The position numbers and the translations under genes were made by a program. Below are positions 45,379 to 53,618 of a DNA stretch of 64,000 bases, in pieces; position 1 is the stretch's first letter; the number at the start of each line of letters is the position of its first letter. The DNA is taken from the NCBI GenBank assembly GCA_023421075.1, contig JAEZUM010000054.1:46590-110589 (forward strand). Direction: 5' to 3'. Origin of the DNA: Bacillota bacterium. Its GTDB lineage: Bacteria > Bacillota > Clostridia > Lachnospirales > Lachnospiraceae. The notes beneath the pieces were generated by a model that was not told the origin of the DNA, made no database searches, and was given only the letters and a program-made list of their open reading frames with translations.

Positions 45379-46209
45379 TTAAATCTGCCGTATTCCGGCT
45401 TTCCATCCTTCAATCAGCTCTTCGGACCTTTGATAGTATTCCTTCATATGACCCTGATGTTTTAATTGCCTGAGATTATGTATCTCAGACATTAGACCGC
45501 ATTGCAGTGCTTCCTCTGTCTTCTCTCTTAAAGTTTCATCTATATTTCGTTGAAGTATATCATTGACCTGGTATTCCCGGATCTTATTGCGATATAGTTC
45601 CTCATTACCAATAAGTCGTATGCAATAAAGATACTGAAGCAGCGATCCTTCTTTCTGATTTCGCTGATATGCTTGTTCAAATAACTCTGCTGCCGAGCGA
45701 ATTCCTATGGTATGCAGCTTAGCAATCGCGAGATTATGTAATATGTCCCCGTAATCTTCCGGAGTCAATTCCACTGCTTCCTTTGCTTCCAGCAATCTCT
45801 CATACTCTGCTTCCGCTTCCTTATACTGCTTTTGTTCCAGATAGTTGTTTGCCTTGATGCAATTTCTTTTTATTTTCGGCATTCCGGAAATGGTATCTAA
45901 TTCTTTCAAATAACTCTTTATTTCATACTCTGTATAATAGTCTGCACTGCATAATACCACAGTAACCATCGTTTTTGCATCTGCTTTCCTATGTTTCAGC
46001 TGTCTTAGCTTCTCCGCACGTTCCGGCAGGTTTAACTCCTTCTGTATCCAATCAATCAATGCATCGCAAAAAAGCTCTTCATCAATCAGATAAATATGTT
46101 GATAAAGGAAGTAGCAGAGCTCTTCCATGGAATACACTCTTATCCCGCCGGAAGAAAAGCCATACGGCCTGTCGGTTCTCTTTCCACTGCATAAAATCAG
46201 CTTACCCAT
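45379..46209 (-). CDS. TPR-like helical protein of the unknown operon
   Basis: A 276-residue soluble protein. The middle (about 115-235) has repeated helix pairs such as CIKANNYLEQKQYKEAEAEYERLL and ILHNLAIAKLHTIGIRSAAELFEQAYQRN, with TPR character. An in-frame ATG at 46233 would overlap the upstream gene, but ATG 46209 sits six bases after AAGGAG, a much better site. The N-terminal ~75 residues (MGKLILCSGKRTDRPYGF) recur as a conserved-looking small domain. Function unknown; co-transcribed with the Hsp70-like gene. Confidence 0.8.
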   Translation of the reverse strand: MGKLILCSGKRTDRPYGFSSGGIRVYSMEELCYFLYQHIYLIDEELFCDALIDWIQKELNLPERAEKLRQLKHRKADAKTMVTVVLCSADYYTEYEIKSYLKELDTISGMPKIKRNCIKANNYLEQKQYKEAEAEYERLLEAKEAVELTPEDYGDILHNLAIAKLHTIGIRSAAELFEQAYQRNQKEGSLLQYLYCIRLIGNEELYRNKIREYQVNDILQRNIDETLREKTEEALQCGLMSEIHNLRQLKHQGHMKEYYQRSEELIEGWKAGIRQI

Positions 46210-46225
46210 GCTCCACTCCTTAATC

Positions 46226-47491
46226 TCATCCAATTTCTATTTTGGCTTCCAGGATACAACCCGTCCCGGGATAGATTTCTCCGAAGCCCAGATCATTCAC
46301 CGTTATGACTCCCGTCGATTGATCCTTACAAGAAAATTTAATCTCCAATCTGGTCATCCGACTCGGACGGTTCCCTATTTCAGTCAAATGAATTCTCTCT
46401 CTGACGACTTCCTTTGTCATGATATTTTTCAGAATCAACTCCAGCTCTGCTGCTCCCTCCGGTATCACTTCGATGCTTTTATTCACCTCGTACCAGATCT
46501 CTCCAGCCTCAGCTAATATTTCTTCTTGTAATTTGGTATCTTTATATACCTTCACCGCTACAACACTACATATCATATCATCATTCAGCAGAAAGAATTC
46601 TTCCAGCGTTCTGTCACCGGATAACTCCTTCGCTGCATAACAGGCACCCTTCGTAAAAAGATTCTGACCCAGAAATACTCTCCTACCGGGACATAACCCT
46701 CGGATAGCCTCCTCTGCCCAGCTTCCGTCAAAGCCCGGTCCTGAAAAATAGAGGGTAGTAACAAGCTTCTTATGAAGCGCTGTATTAGCGATGTTCTCAA
46801 AGATATATGCATGATTTTCCTGCTTATTGCTCAGCATTTTATAATTCAGAATATGACTGAAATCTGTTTTATTTAAACAGGCTATTATCGGTTTCGTTTT
46901 CCGGTTTATTTTAATCTGATAATAAAGAAGACTCTCCTCGCTAAAATCAAATAATCCAACATCATTCATCCACAAGGATTTATCTTGACTTAAAGCATAA
47001 TAAAGGTATGCCCCTGCATGGTTCATCACCATTACTCGGTCCTTCTCTATTCCTAGCAAAGCCAGGGCCGCATAAATTCCTTCAACCAATGCCGGACGTG
47101 TATAGCGAACCGTCACCACCATTTTTGATATCTGCTCTGTTGGAAAATATCTCTTAATAAGCATTAAGGTTTTTCTGAAATATTTCTCCAGAAGGGATAC
47201 CGGGCTAAAGGTCTGGTCATATATTCTAATCTCAGCCCCGGTTACCAGCCTGTCCAGAAGCCTGTTCACAATAATTCCTGCATTATCCTCAGCACAGCGA
47301 ATTGCTTCCTCGCCAAACAACCACTGCTTCGTCTCGGCATTGACACACAATGCGGTAGGAATTAAGTATTTTTCCTCCTCATCCTCTACACTGATCGGTA
47401 TCGGCTCACCGGATTTATAGCTATAGCAGCTAAGCTGAGTATAATCCTCACATAAATCATATCCAACAATCAGCTTCCTAGTTGCATCCAT
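46226..47491 (-). CDS. Degenerate Hsp70/actin-fold protein (DUF5716-like)
   Basis: A 421-residue protein with the outline of an Hsp70 ATPase domain. The phosphate-1 loop equivalent reads IVGYDLCEDYTQLS where Hsp70 has GIDLGTT. The second half has VTTLYFSGPGFDGSWAEEAIRG followed by GQNLFTKGACYAA, like the adenosine motif of DnaK. The phosphate-2 region (GLFDFSEESLLYY) lacks the usual DxGGGT. It may bind nucleotide weakly or not at all. The last ~110 residues form a beta-rich domain. From memory it matches a DUF5716-type family. ATG 47491 has GGGGTGAT upstream; GTG 47497 is an alternative. Confidence 0.78.
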   Translation of the reverse strand: MDATRKLIVGYDLCEDYTQLSCYSYKSGEPIPISVEDEEEKYLIPTALCVNAETKQWLFGEEAIRCAEDNAGIIVNRLLDRLVTGAEIRIYDQTFSPVSLLEKYFRKTLMLIKRYFPTEQISKMVVTVRYTRPALVEGIYAALALLGIEKDRVMVMNHAGAYLYYALSQDKSLWMNDVGLFDFSEESLLYYQIKINRKTKPIIACLNKTDFSHILNYKMLSNKQENHAYIFENIANTALHKKLVTTLYFSGPGFDGSWAEEAIRGLCPGRRVFLGQNLFTKGACYAAKELSGDRTLEEFFLLNDDMICSVVAVKVYKDTKLQEEILAEAGEIWYEVNKSIEVIPEGAAELELILKNIMTKEVVRERIHLTEIGNRPSRMTRLEIKFSCKDQSTGVITVNDLGFGEIYPGTGCILEAKIEIG

Positions 47492-47529
47492 AATCACCCC
47501 ATGCCTTTCTCATATCCTGCGAACCTTAT

Positions 47530-50500
47530 CTATTCAATCTGCTTGAATAATGTATCCGTTAAATATTCTCTCTGAATGTAGTTCTCCATAATGTCCAGTA
47601 AGGCATTATCATCCTTAACCTCAAGCGCCATCAGCATCAGATTAATTTGATTGTATCTGCCATCCTCTTCCTCCGGTGACTCCGGATCATACTGGGCATG
47701 GAAGCTCTCTGTGATTGCTTCCTCCTCTGCATAACCCTCCGTAATATAGTATTGAACACATTCGTGATAAAACAGTATGAATTCCTTCACATGAATACCC
47801 ATGAAAACATTCGGCATCCGCTCGATGATAAAATTCTGTTCTTGACCCTTTAATAAACGAAAATGGATATAGACCTGATTTCCGGGATCTGTAATATAGG
47901 TTATGTAGTACTTGTCCAGAACCTTTTCCGGTAAAGACACCTGCCCGCGGTACTCTGAAAAAAAGGGAAGTATGATCCCCTTTCTGACAAAACGGGCAAT
48001 CTGAAGCTCAATAAAACTCCGTTCATTCTCTGTCAACTTGTTGTTATGAACATTATGCTTTAACCAGGCTAAGAGACAGATTTCATTCTCATCATAATTT
48101 AATTCTCTCTTCATCACCGGAAATAGCCCAGTATGAATCACATGCTCATGCACCAGATAATTATAGGCATAAAAGGAAAGGTAAGCGCGTACCAGCATAT
48201 GATTCGTAACGTCCTTGTAATACTCATAAAACACCCGGTAGCTTTCTTCAATATAGCTTTCCGTAAAAAGCACGTGAGTCAATAACCGTTCCTCCAGGTT
48301 ATGCGTATCAAGTTCAAAGCTTTTTGCCGCTTTCCAGAGATGAAACATCTCCGTGGTCTTTCCCTCATAATAGGAAATGAGATACCTCAGTATGGCTTCA
48401 TCATATTTGCCATGCGAGAATACATAATAGCATAACGCTACCATTAGCTCATGTTTTTGTTCTGCTTCCACCGTCAGCATCCAGCCGGAACACATCTTCA
48501 CCAGTCGATTGACCGTAATACCCTCAAAGCCGAAGATCTCTAAGGCTTCCATCGCCCTGTTGTATAATTTTCTGACTACCATGTATTCGATGTATTTTGC
48601 TCTCTCCATCGGTTTGATGCTTTGTAGATCAATCCGGTTAAGATAATGCTCCAGAAGTTCGTCGTTATAATTCTCATAATAATATTCAATCAATGTCTGG
48701 TAACAATCTGTGATATATTCCTTTGCCAGATTCTCAATCAGCAGTACCTGTTTTCGAAGTGCAATTGCATTGTCACTCATAATCCGATAATTTTGATACC
48801 GATCAAAAAGATGCAATAGCAACATCGGATGCTTGGAATATTCCAGACAATGATTTTCATAATCTTCCGGCTTTAGATAAGGGCTTACGTTATAATCCAC
48901 TGACTCGACATAATAATTACCCAGGTTGTCAATCAGAAAAATCTCCGCATTACTTGTGAAGATGTCAATCTGAGCTATCCCTTTGGTAAGCGTCAGATTC
49001 TCCTCCATGCCAAGCTCTTTATGAACTACTTTAACGCTGATCATGTTGGGATTATCGCAGTAGAACTCATGGCGGTACATAACATATGGCATATGTCCGG
49101 AAAGCGCAGCATTTAACATGCCTTTGTTCAGAAACTCCCGGTACAATAACGCCAGGTCATTACTGATCTGATGTGCTTCCAGCATCTTCATTGCAAATAT
49201 CTCCATGCGCTTTAGGTAGCTGCGATAGATTGGTTCATTCTTCTCTTTGTTTCTGACGATATTGGCATACAGAAAAGCCTTCTTTCGATCGCTTATGCTA
49301 CTGTTATAGATAAAATACAGTAATACCGGTTGTGCTAGTGGTTCCTGCATGGAATAACTGATGGAGTACATATAATACTCATAAAGCTCTGTGATTCGAA
49401 GCTGTGCTTCAACTCCCAGACGATACCATTCAAAGTATTTCTCCGATTTTTTCAAGCCTTTAATCAGCAGACAACAGATTGCTGATAAGGTATCTGTGTC
49501 ACCATATTCATCATAAAGTTTTACCAGACCCCTGTGTATCACCGGATGGTATGTCTTTCTCTTGTTCGCCAGATAAGTATATTGCTGTGCCAATTCCTTC
49601 GAGAGTATCCAATTCTTGATCCCAAAATTGAGAATCTGTATCTCAAAATCGTTCATCTCACGAAGCAATACCGGCTCTTTATTCAGTATACAGACTGCCT
49701 CATAATATAGAATAGGACTATGGCATCCGTTATTGTATTGCTCCTTAATATCGGTTAATTTCTTTCCTCCGCTTTTCCCATAACCGGAATCAAGATTTAA
49801 GAGAAACCATAGGATTCTCCAATCCTCATTGTCATTCTCGTAGTAAAAGCGAATTGTCTGCGCAGCTTCCTTGACTACTTCCTCATCTTTCTCGAAAAGT
49901 GCTTTTAAGTAAAGGTATGCACAATATTCGACAATGGAACGACGCTTTAAGATTGCTTCTTCCTTTTGAAAACGTTCCAGTTCTTCCTGAGCGATTTTTT
50001 GTTTTCCGGAAATTAAAGCAAGGTGGACTTTGATCAGACTCTTTAGCCTACTGCTTTCCCGATCGGGTAATTCCGTAAGCAAAGCTTCCGCTTCCTCGAT
50101 ATAGCTTTCGAGATTTATTTTATTTAATCGGAAGCTTAAGTAATTATCCATCAAGCCCAGCTCCAGCTTTTGATAAAGTCGATGCTGCGAAGGATGGTCC
50201 ATTTGCTTCTGATATCTGCATATTACCTCAACTTCGATGGTCTGATACGCCGTTTTGATTATGATCTGTCCATAATTAACACCTGGTCTGAGCTTCCCCG
50301 GATCAATGGAATAGGATACCTGATGTGTGTTCCCGATAAATCGGTCAGCCCACAAAAATTTCTGTTCTAACTGAATAAAGGGGGTGTCGGTGCTTACTCT
50401 GATCTCGGCATAACCCCAATGGTCTTTCGTCAGAATCAGCTTATCACTAATACCCTCTTCCATAATCAAATATTCGACCCGCGTTTTATCGATTCCCAAG

Positions 50501-51075
50501 CGTATCATCGCTTTTTTATGGATTGCGATCAAAAATTCCTCTAACGCCTGACTGGTTGAAATACTCTTAATCAGGTTTCGGTAAATGAACCGGTATCGTT
50601 CCTCATTGCCCAAGAAGATCCGTTCAAATTCTTCCATACGAAATACCTTCTTCGCTTCCGACCAATCCATTCTGGCCAGATTGGTAAACTGGAACAGATC
50701 CTTTATCTTACCCAAGGAAGTATTGATATAAGCCACCTCAACATTTACAGAAAAGGGGATGGACTTCTCTCCACAGTCACTGACAATACTGATCTCTCCC
50801 TGTATTACCTCTCCCGCCTTAAGATAAGTCGCATGAAAAGAATAGATAACTGTATTGGAAATCCCAAAAAAGGACGGCTGTTCAATCCTCATCAGACGAT
50901 TGGAGGAATAAATAATACCCTTCATCTGCCGCTCCATCGAATTGCAAATGATAAAGCTACCCTCGTATGACTTTCCCGCTTCTACCGTTATCCTGATTTC
51001 TTCCTCGGATGGACAAATAAAAGGAAGCTCATATTCAAAATCCCCTTTTGAAAAACGCTCGATTTTATCCTTCAA
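47530..51075 (-). CDS. Giant helical-repeat protein (DUF5717-like)
   Basis: An 1181-residue soluble protein without signal peptide or membrane span. The first ~120 residues and a stretch near 205-290 look like Ig-like beta domains (YGQIIIKTAYQTIEVEVICRY). From about 300 to 900 it is almost entirely helical-repeat in character, and the last ~270 residues are a distinct C-terminal region. From memory it matches a DUF5717-type family of Clostridia. The start codon is TTG: GAGGTGAT precedes it, while the overlapping ATG stops after two codons. First gene of a four-gene operon. Confidence 0.8.
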   Translation of the reverse strand: MKDKIERFSKGDFEYELPFICPSEEEIRITVEAGKSYEGSFIICNSMERQMKGIIYSSNRLMRIEQPSFFGISNTVIYSFHATYLKAGEVIQGEISIVSDCGEKSIPFSVNVEVAYINTSLGKIKDLFQFTNLARMDWSEAKKVFRMEEFERIFLGNEERYRFIYRNLIKSISTSQALEEFLIAIHKKAMIRLGIDKTRVEYLIMEEGISDKLILTKDHWGYAEIRVSTDTPFIQLEQKFLWADRFIGNTHQVSYSIDPGKLRPGVNYGQIIIKTAYQTIEVEVICRYQKQMDHPSQHRLYQKLELGLMDNYLSFRLNKINLESYIEEAEALLTELPDRESSRLKSLIKVHLALISGKQKIAQEELERFQKEEAILKRRSIVEYCAYLYLKALFEKDEEVVKEAAQTIRFYYENDNEDWRILWFLLNLDSGYGKSGGKKLTDIKEQYNNGCHSPILYYEAVCILNKEPVLLREMNDFEIQILNFGIKNWILSKELAQQYTYLANKRKTYHPVIHRGLVKLYDEYGDTDTLSAICCLLIKGLKKSEKYFEWYRLGVEAQLRITELYEYYMYSISYSMQEPLAQPVLLYFIYNSSISDRKKAFLYANIVRNKEKNEPIYRSYLKRMEIFAMKMLEAHQISNDLALLYREFLNKGMLNAALSGHMPYVMYRHEFYCDNPNMISVKVVHKELGMEENLTLTKGIAQIDIFTSNAEIFLIDNLGNYYVESVDYNVSPYLKPEDYENHCLEYSKHPMLLLHLFDRYQNYRIMSDNAIALRKQVLLIENLAKEYITDCYQTLIEYYYENYNDELLEHYLNRIDLQSIKPMERAKYIEYMVVRKLYNRAMEALEIFGFEGITVNRLVKMCSGWMLTVEAEQKHELMVALCYYVFSHGKYDEAILRYLISYYEGKTTEMFHLWKAAKSFELDTHNLEERLLTHVLFTESYIEESYRVFYEYYKDVTNHMLVRAYLSFYAYNYLVHEHVIHTGLFPVMKRELNYDENEICLLAWLKHNVHNNKLTENERSFIELQIARFVRKGIILPFFSEYRGQVSLPEKVLDKYYITYITDPGNQVYIHFRLLKGQEQNFIIERMPNVFMGIHVKEFILFYHECVQYYITEGYAEEEAITESFHAQYDPESPEEEDGRYNQINLMLMALEVKDDNALLDIMENYIQREYLTDTLFKQIE

Positions 51076-51101
51076 TTCATCACCTCAGGCATAATAATGT
51101 T

Positions 51102-51130
51102 ATAATATATATTCGTATGATATGTTGCAA
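51102..51130 (-). promoter_or_regulatory. Promoter of the 44-51 kb operon
   Basis: Minus-strand TTGCAA and TATTAT, 17 bases apart. The -35 hexamer is its own reverse complement and is shared with a plus-strand promoter. Confidence 0.45.
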
Positions 51131-51152
51131 AAAATCCAAAATAAGTTATACT
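51125..51152 (+). promoter_or_regulatory. Promoter reading into the structured element
   Basis: TTGCAA (51125-51130) and TATACT (51147-51152), 16 bases apart. Transcription would begin around 51158, at the foot of the outer stem of the 51161 element. Confidence 0.4.
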
Positions 51153-51160
51153 ATTCACGA

Positions 51161-51283
51161 GAAGCAGATTAGTCCATGAAGCCTCAGGGCATTTATCAAG
51201 CTTGCTTGAATAAATGTCATGAGATTCATGGATAAGTGCAACGTGAACGAGAGGACGCAGTCCTCGAGTTTCTAATCTGCTTC
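51161..51283. repeat. Three-way-junction-like element, first unit
   Basis: Outer stem GAAGCAGATTAG (51161-51172) with CTAATCTGCTTC (51272-51283). It encloses a long hairpin TCCATGAA/TTCATGGA (51173-51232), with inner stems GCATTTAT/ATAAATGT and CAAG/CTTG, and a short hairpin GAGGAC/GTCCTC (51251-51265). No ORF. Possible small RNA or palindromic repeat. Confidence 0.75.
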
Positions 51284-51361
51284 AGCTTGATACATGAATC
51301 AACAGGACATAGATCAAGCTTGCTTGAAGATATGTCTTGAATTTCATGGATAAGTGCAACG
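51284..51361. repeat. Partial tandem second unit of the 51 kb element
   Basis: Repeats the long hairpin of the first unit 118 bases downstream: CATGAA/TTCATG (51293-51348), inner stem GACATA/TATGTC, and the same ATCAAGCTTGCTTGAA loop. The following TTCATGGATAAGTGCAACG is identical to the first unit (51225-51243). The outer stem and short hairpin are missing. Confidence 0.75.
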
Positions 51362-51534
51362 CTCCTATTCTGCGTATGCATGATGTAATAATTATAATTC
51401 AACATGCAAAAAAAATCCAGTATTTATCAAAAAACGCTAGTATTCAAGGCTATTTTACTATTAACCTAAAGGAATAAAGATATAATATATTTTATGAGGG
51501 TACGACAGACAGTATTGTGCCGGGAAGGAGTCAT

Positions 51535-52632
51535 ATGATTAAGCATTCCGATCATTTTCACGGAAGTGATTTAGAGACAATCGAGAAGATATATGGGATT
51601 AAGAAGGAGGATATCATCAGCTTCTCTGCAAACGTTAATCCTTTGGGAATCTCGCCCAAACTCAAGGCTACCTTAGCACAGAAAATCGATTCAATTATGA
51701 GCTATCCGGACCGGGAATACACCTCCCTTCGAAAGAAAATATCCGATTATGTTCATACCGATCCGGAGAATGTCCTTGTCGGAAATGGGTCTACTGAATT
51801 AATTTCCCTGTTCATACAGATCAAAAACCCAAAGCATGCTCTAATTATTGGCCCAACCTACTCCGAATATGAACGTGAGGTGGCGTTAGGCGGTGGTGTA
51901 ACACGTTATTATCGCCTGGAAGAGGAGAAGAACTTTAGCCTTGATATTCCTGCCCTGGAGAAGGAGCTTACCTCGGATGTTGACCTGTTAGTGATCTGTA
52001 ATCCGAATAACCCTACTTCCTCCGCAATAACCAGAAATGAAATGAGAAAGATCTTAGATATCTGTAAGCAGAAGGGCATTTTTGTGATGGTCGATGAGAC
52101 CTATGTGGAATTTGCCGACGATATTGCAAAGATTACCTCCGCTCCATTGACCGGCTACTATAATAACATTATCATTCTGCGAGGAATCTCCAAGTTCTTT
52201 GCTGCGCCCGGACTCAGGCTTGGGTATGCAATCTGTGGAAATGCGGACTTACTGAAGGAAATGAATCAACGAAAGAATCCCTGGACTATCAATAGCCTTG
52301 CTGCGATTGCCGGCGAGATTATGTTCACGGATGAGGAGTATATAAGAGATACCCGAACTCTAATCGCTAAGGAACGTGACCGCATCTGTTCGATCTTAAC
52401 AACCTGTAAGAATATAAAGTACTATCCTCCGACTGCAAACTTTATCCTGATTAAGATACTTAAGGAAGAAACTACCTCTATGGATCTATTCGAAGCTGCT
52501 ATTCGCCGAGGGTTAATGATCCGTGACTGTTCCTCCTTCCCGTTTTTAAATAATAAGTTTATCCGCTTCTGCTTTATGAATCCGGAGCATAATGATGCAC
52601 TGCTTAAGATACTATTGGAAGAATTGAAGTAA
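51535..52632 (+). CDS. PLP aminotransferase, CobD/HisC-like
   Basis: A 365-residue class I/II aminotransferase fold. The N terminus (HGSDLETIEKIYGIKKEDI then SFSANVNPLGIS) is like threonine-phosphate decarboxylase CobD and histidinol-phosphate aminotransferase. Cofactor residues are visible: NGSTELI, CNPNNPT, DETYVEF and the PLP lysine in ILRGISKFF, followed by APGLRLGY. No cobalamin or histidine gene is nearby, so the substrate is undecided. The in-frame GTG at 51517 is upstream of the ribosome site; ATG 51535 follows AAGGAG and is preferred. Confidence 0.87.
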   Translation: MIKHSDHFHGSDLETIEKIYGIKKEDIISFSANVNPLGISPKLKATLAQKIDSIMSYPDREYTSLRKKISDYVHTDPENVLVGNGSTELISLFIQIKNPKHALIIGPTYSEYEREVALGGGVTRYYRLEEEKNFSLDIPALEKELTSDVDLLVICNPNNPTSSAITRNEMRKILDICKQKGIFVMVDETYVEFADDIAKITSAPLTGYYNNIIILRGISKFFAAPGLRLGYAICGNADLLKEMNQRKNPWTINSLAAIAGEIMFTDEEYIRDTRTLIAKERDRICSILTTCKNIKYYPPTANFILIKILKEETTSMDLFEAAIRRGLMIRDCSSFPFLNNKFIRFCFMNPEHNDALLKILLEELK

Positions 52633-52680
52633 CCAATCACCCGCCATAGAAATCTGCCACTTAGAAAGGAGTCCTTCGAT

Positions 52681-52917
52681 ATGCCTATGATATTCGCCAT
52701 ATTATCTATTCTTGGCTATCTGCTTATAGGATGCATTATCGTAATGCCATTGGTCATCTGGCATGCCAAAACCCACTCCTATATCTGCAAAAACTGCGGC
52801 CATATCTTCTCTATCTCCATATGGAAGGACTTAGTAAGTCCTCACAAGCTATTAAAGTGTCCGAATTGTCATAAGTGGGCATGGCAGAAAGAGATCAGAA
52901 ATCCGAAGAAGAATTAA
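52681..52917 (+). CDS. Small membrane protein with zinc ribbon
   Basis: A 78-residue protein: one N-terminal span (about 4-27) and a cytoplasmic zinc ribbon formed by CKNC (about 36-39) and CPNC (about 60-63), ending in basic residues. Such small proteins are commonly annotated only as hypothetical. It follows the aminotransferase by 48 bases with GAAAGGAG before the ATG, and precedes a terminator. Confidence 0.78.
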   Translation: MPMIFAILSILGYLLIGCIIVMPLVIWHAKTHSYICKNCGHIFSISIWKDLVSPHKLLKCPNCHKWAWQKEIRNPKKN

Positions 52918-52936
52918 ATTGTACAGTATTATGAAG

Positions 52937-53013
52937 AGCTGTCGTACCGGTATTCGTAAGGGAAGATGCACCCATCTTATATCCTCTGAATATGAAAGGT
53001 ACGACAGCTTTAT
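52937..53013 (+). terminator. Terminator after the zinc-ribbon gene
   Basis: AGCTGTCGTACC (52937-52948) pairs perfectly with GGTACGACAGCT (52998-53009), followed by TTATTATTT. The 49-base loop is large. Confidence 0.75.
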
Positions 53014-53058
53014 TATTTAATCTTTCGATTCTTTTCAAAAATTTAAGAATTGTATATA

Positions 53059-53086
53059 TTGACTTAGTGGTTCAGAGTGCTATAAT
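53059..53086 (+). promoter_or_regulatory. Promoter of the MarR-ABC operon
   Basis: TTGACT and TATAAT 16 bases apart. Confidence 0.75.
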
Positions 53087-53095
53087 ACATATCTA

Positions 53096-53107
53096 TTAGG
53101 CACCTAA
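53096..53107. promoter_or_regulatory. Candidate MarR operator
   Basis: Perfect palindrome TTAGGCACCTAA ten bases after the -10 box, where a bound repressor would block the start of transcription. MarR proteins usually bind 12-20 bp palindromes of this kind in their own promoters. Confidence 0.6.
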
Positions 53108-53139
53108 GTAATTTTGGGAAAATCAAGGAGGAGAGATCA

Positions 53140-53571
53140 ATCGTAAGGAGAAATGAAGTAAAACAGCTGATCATTACTTTCAGCGAATTAATGAAGGCCA
53201 TCCATCAGCATTCTTACCATAAGCTGGAGAAAACAAAGCTATATCCCGGTCAACCCCAGTTACTGATTCATATCAAGGATAACGAAGGAATTACTCAAAA
53301 AGCTTTGTCCGAAAAACATTTTGTAAAACCGGCAACCATCACCGGTATGCTGAACAAATTAGAGGCAAATCATTATGTTTATCGCATTCCTGATGATGAG
53401 GATAAGCGAATCATGAGAGTGTATCTTACTCCCGAAGGAAGGCATCTGGCTGAAGCCGGAGAGAAATTTATGGAAGGGATGACGCATAAATTATTCGATG
53501 GTTTAACAGAGGAGGAATTAAAGACCTTATTGCACCTGATACAGAAAATCAGGAACAATATCAACGATTAA
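53140..53571 (+). CDS. MarR-family regulator, probable non-ATG start
   Basis: Winged-helix repressor of the neighbouring ABC exporter. HTH region ITQKALSEKHFVKPATITGMLNKLE and wing DDEDKRIMRVYLTPEGR are typical. The first in-frame ATG (53191) would cut off the first dimerisation helix (EVKQLIITFSELMKAIHQHSY) and has no ribosome site. A textbook AAGGAGG (53125-53131) points instead to ATC at 53140, eight bases away, giving 143 residues, normal for MarR. No ATG, GTG or TTG is available in frame between the two. A minimal ORF ATG-AAG-TAA (53153-53161) with its own AAGGAG overlaps this start. A sequencing indel is the alternative. Confidence 0.85.
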   Translation: MVRRNEVKQLIITFSELMKAIHQHSYHKLEKTKLYPGQPQLLIHIKDNEGITQKALSEKHFVKPATITGMLNKLEANHYVYRIPDDEDKRIMRVYLTPEGRHLAEAGEKFMEGMTHKLFDGLTEEELKTLLHLIQKIRNNIND

Positions 53572-53618
53572 CATAACACGGAATAAGAGTAACCCATTAA
53601 CGATAGAAAGGAAACCAC

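Noticed and set aside
44120..51075. New antiphage defence operon
   Set aside because: No nuclease, nucleotidyltransferase, protease or toxin-like domain is visible and no other defence gene or mobile element surrounds it; a structural role fits better.
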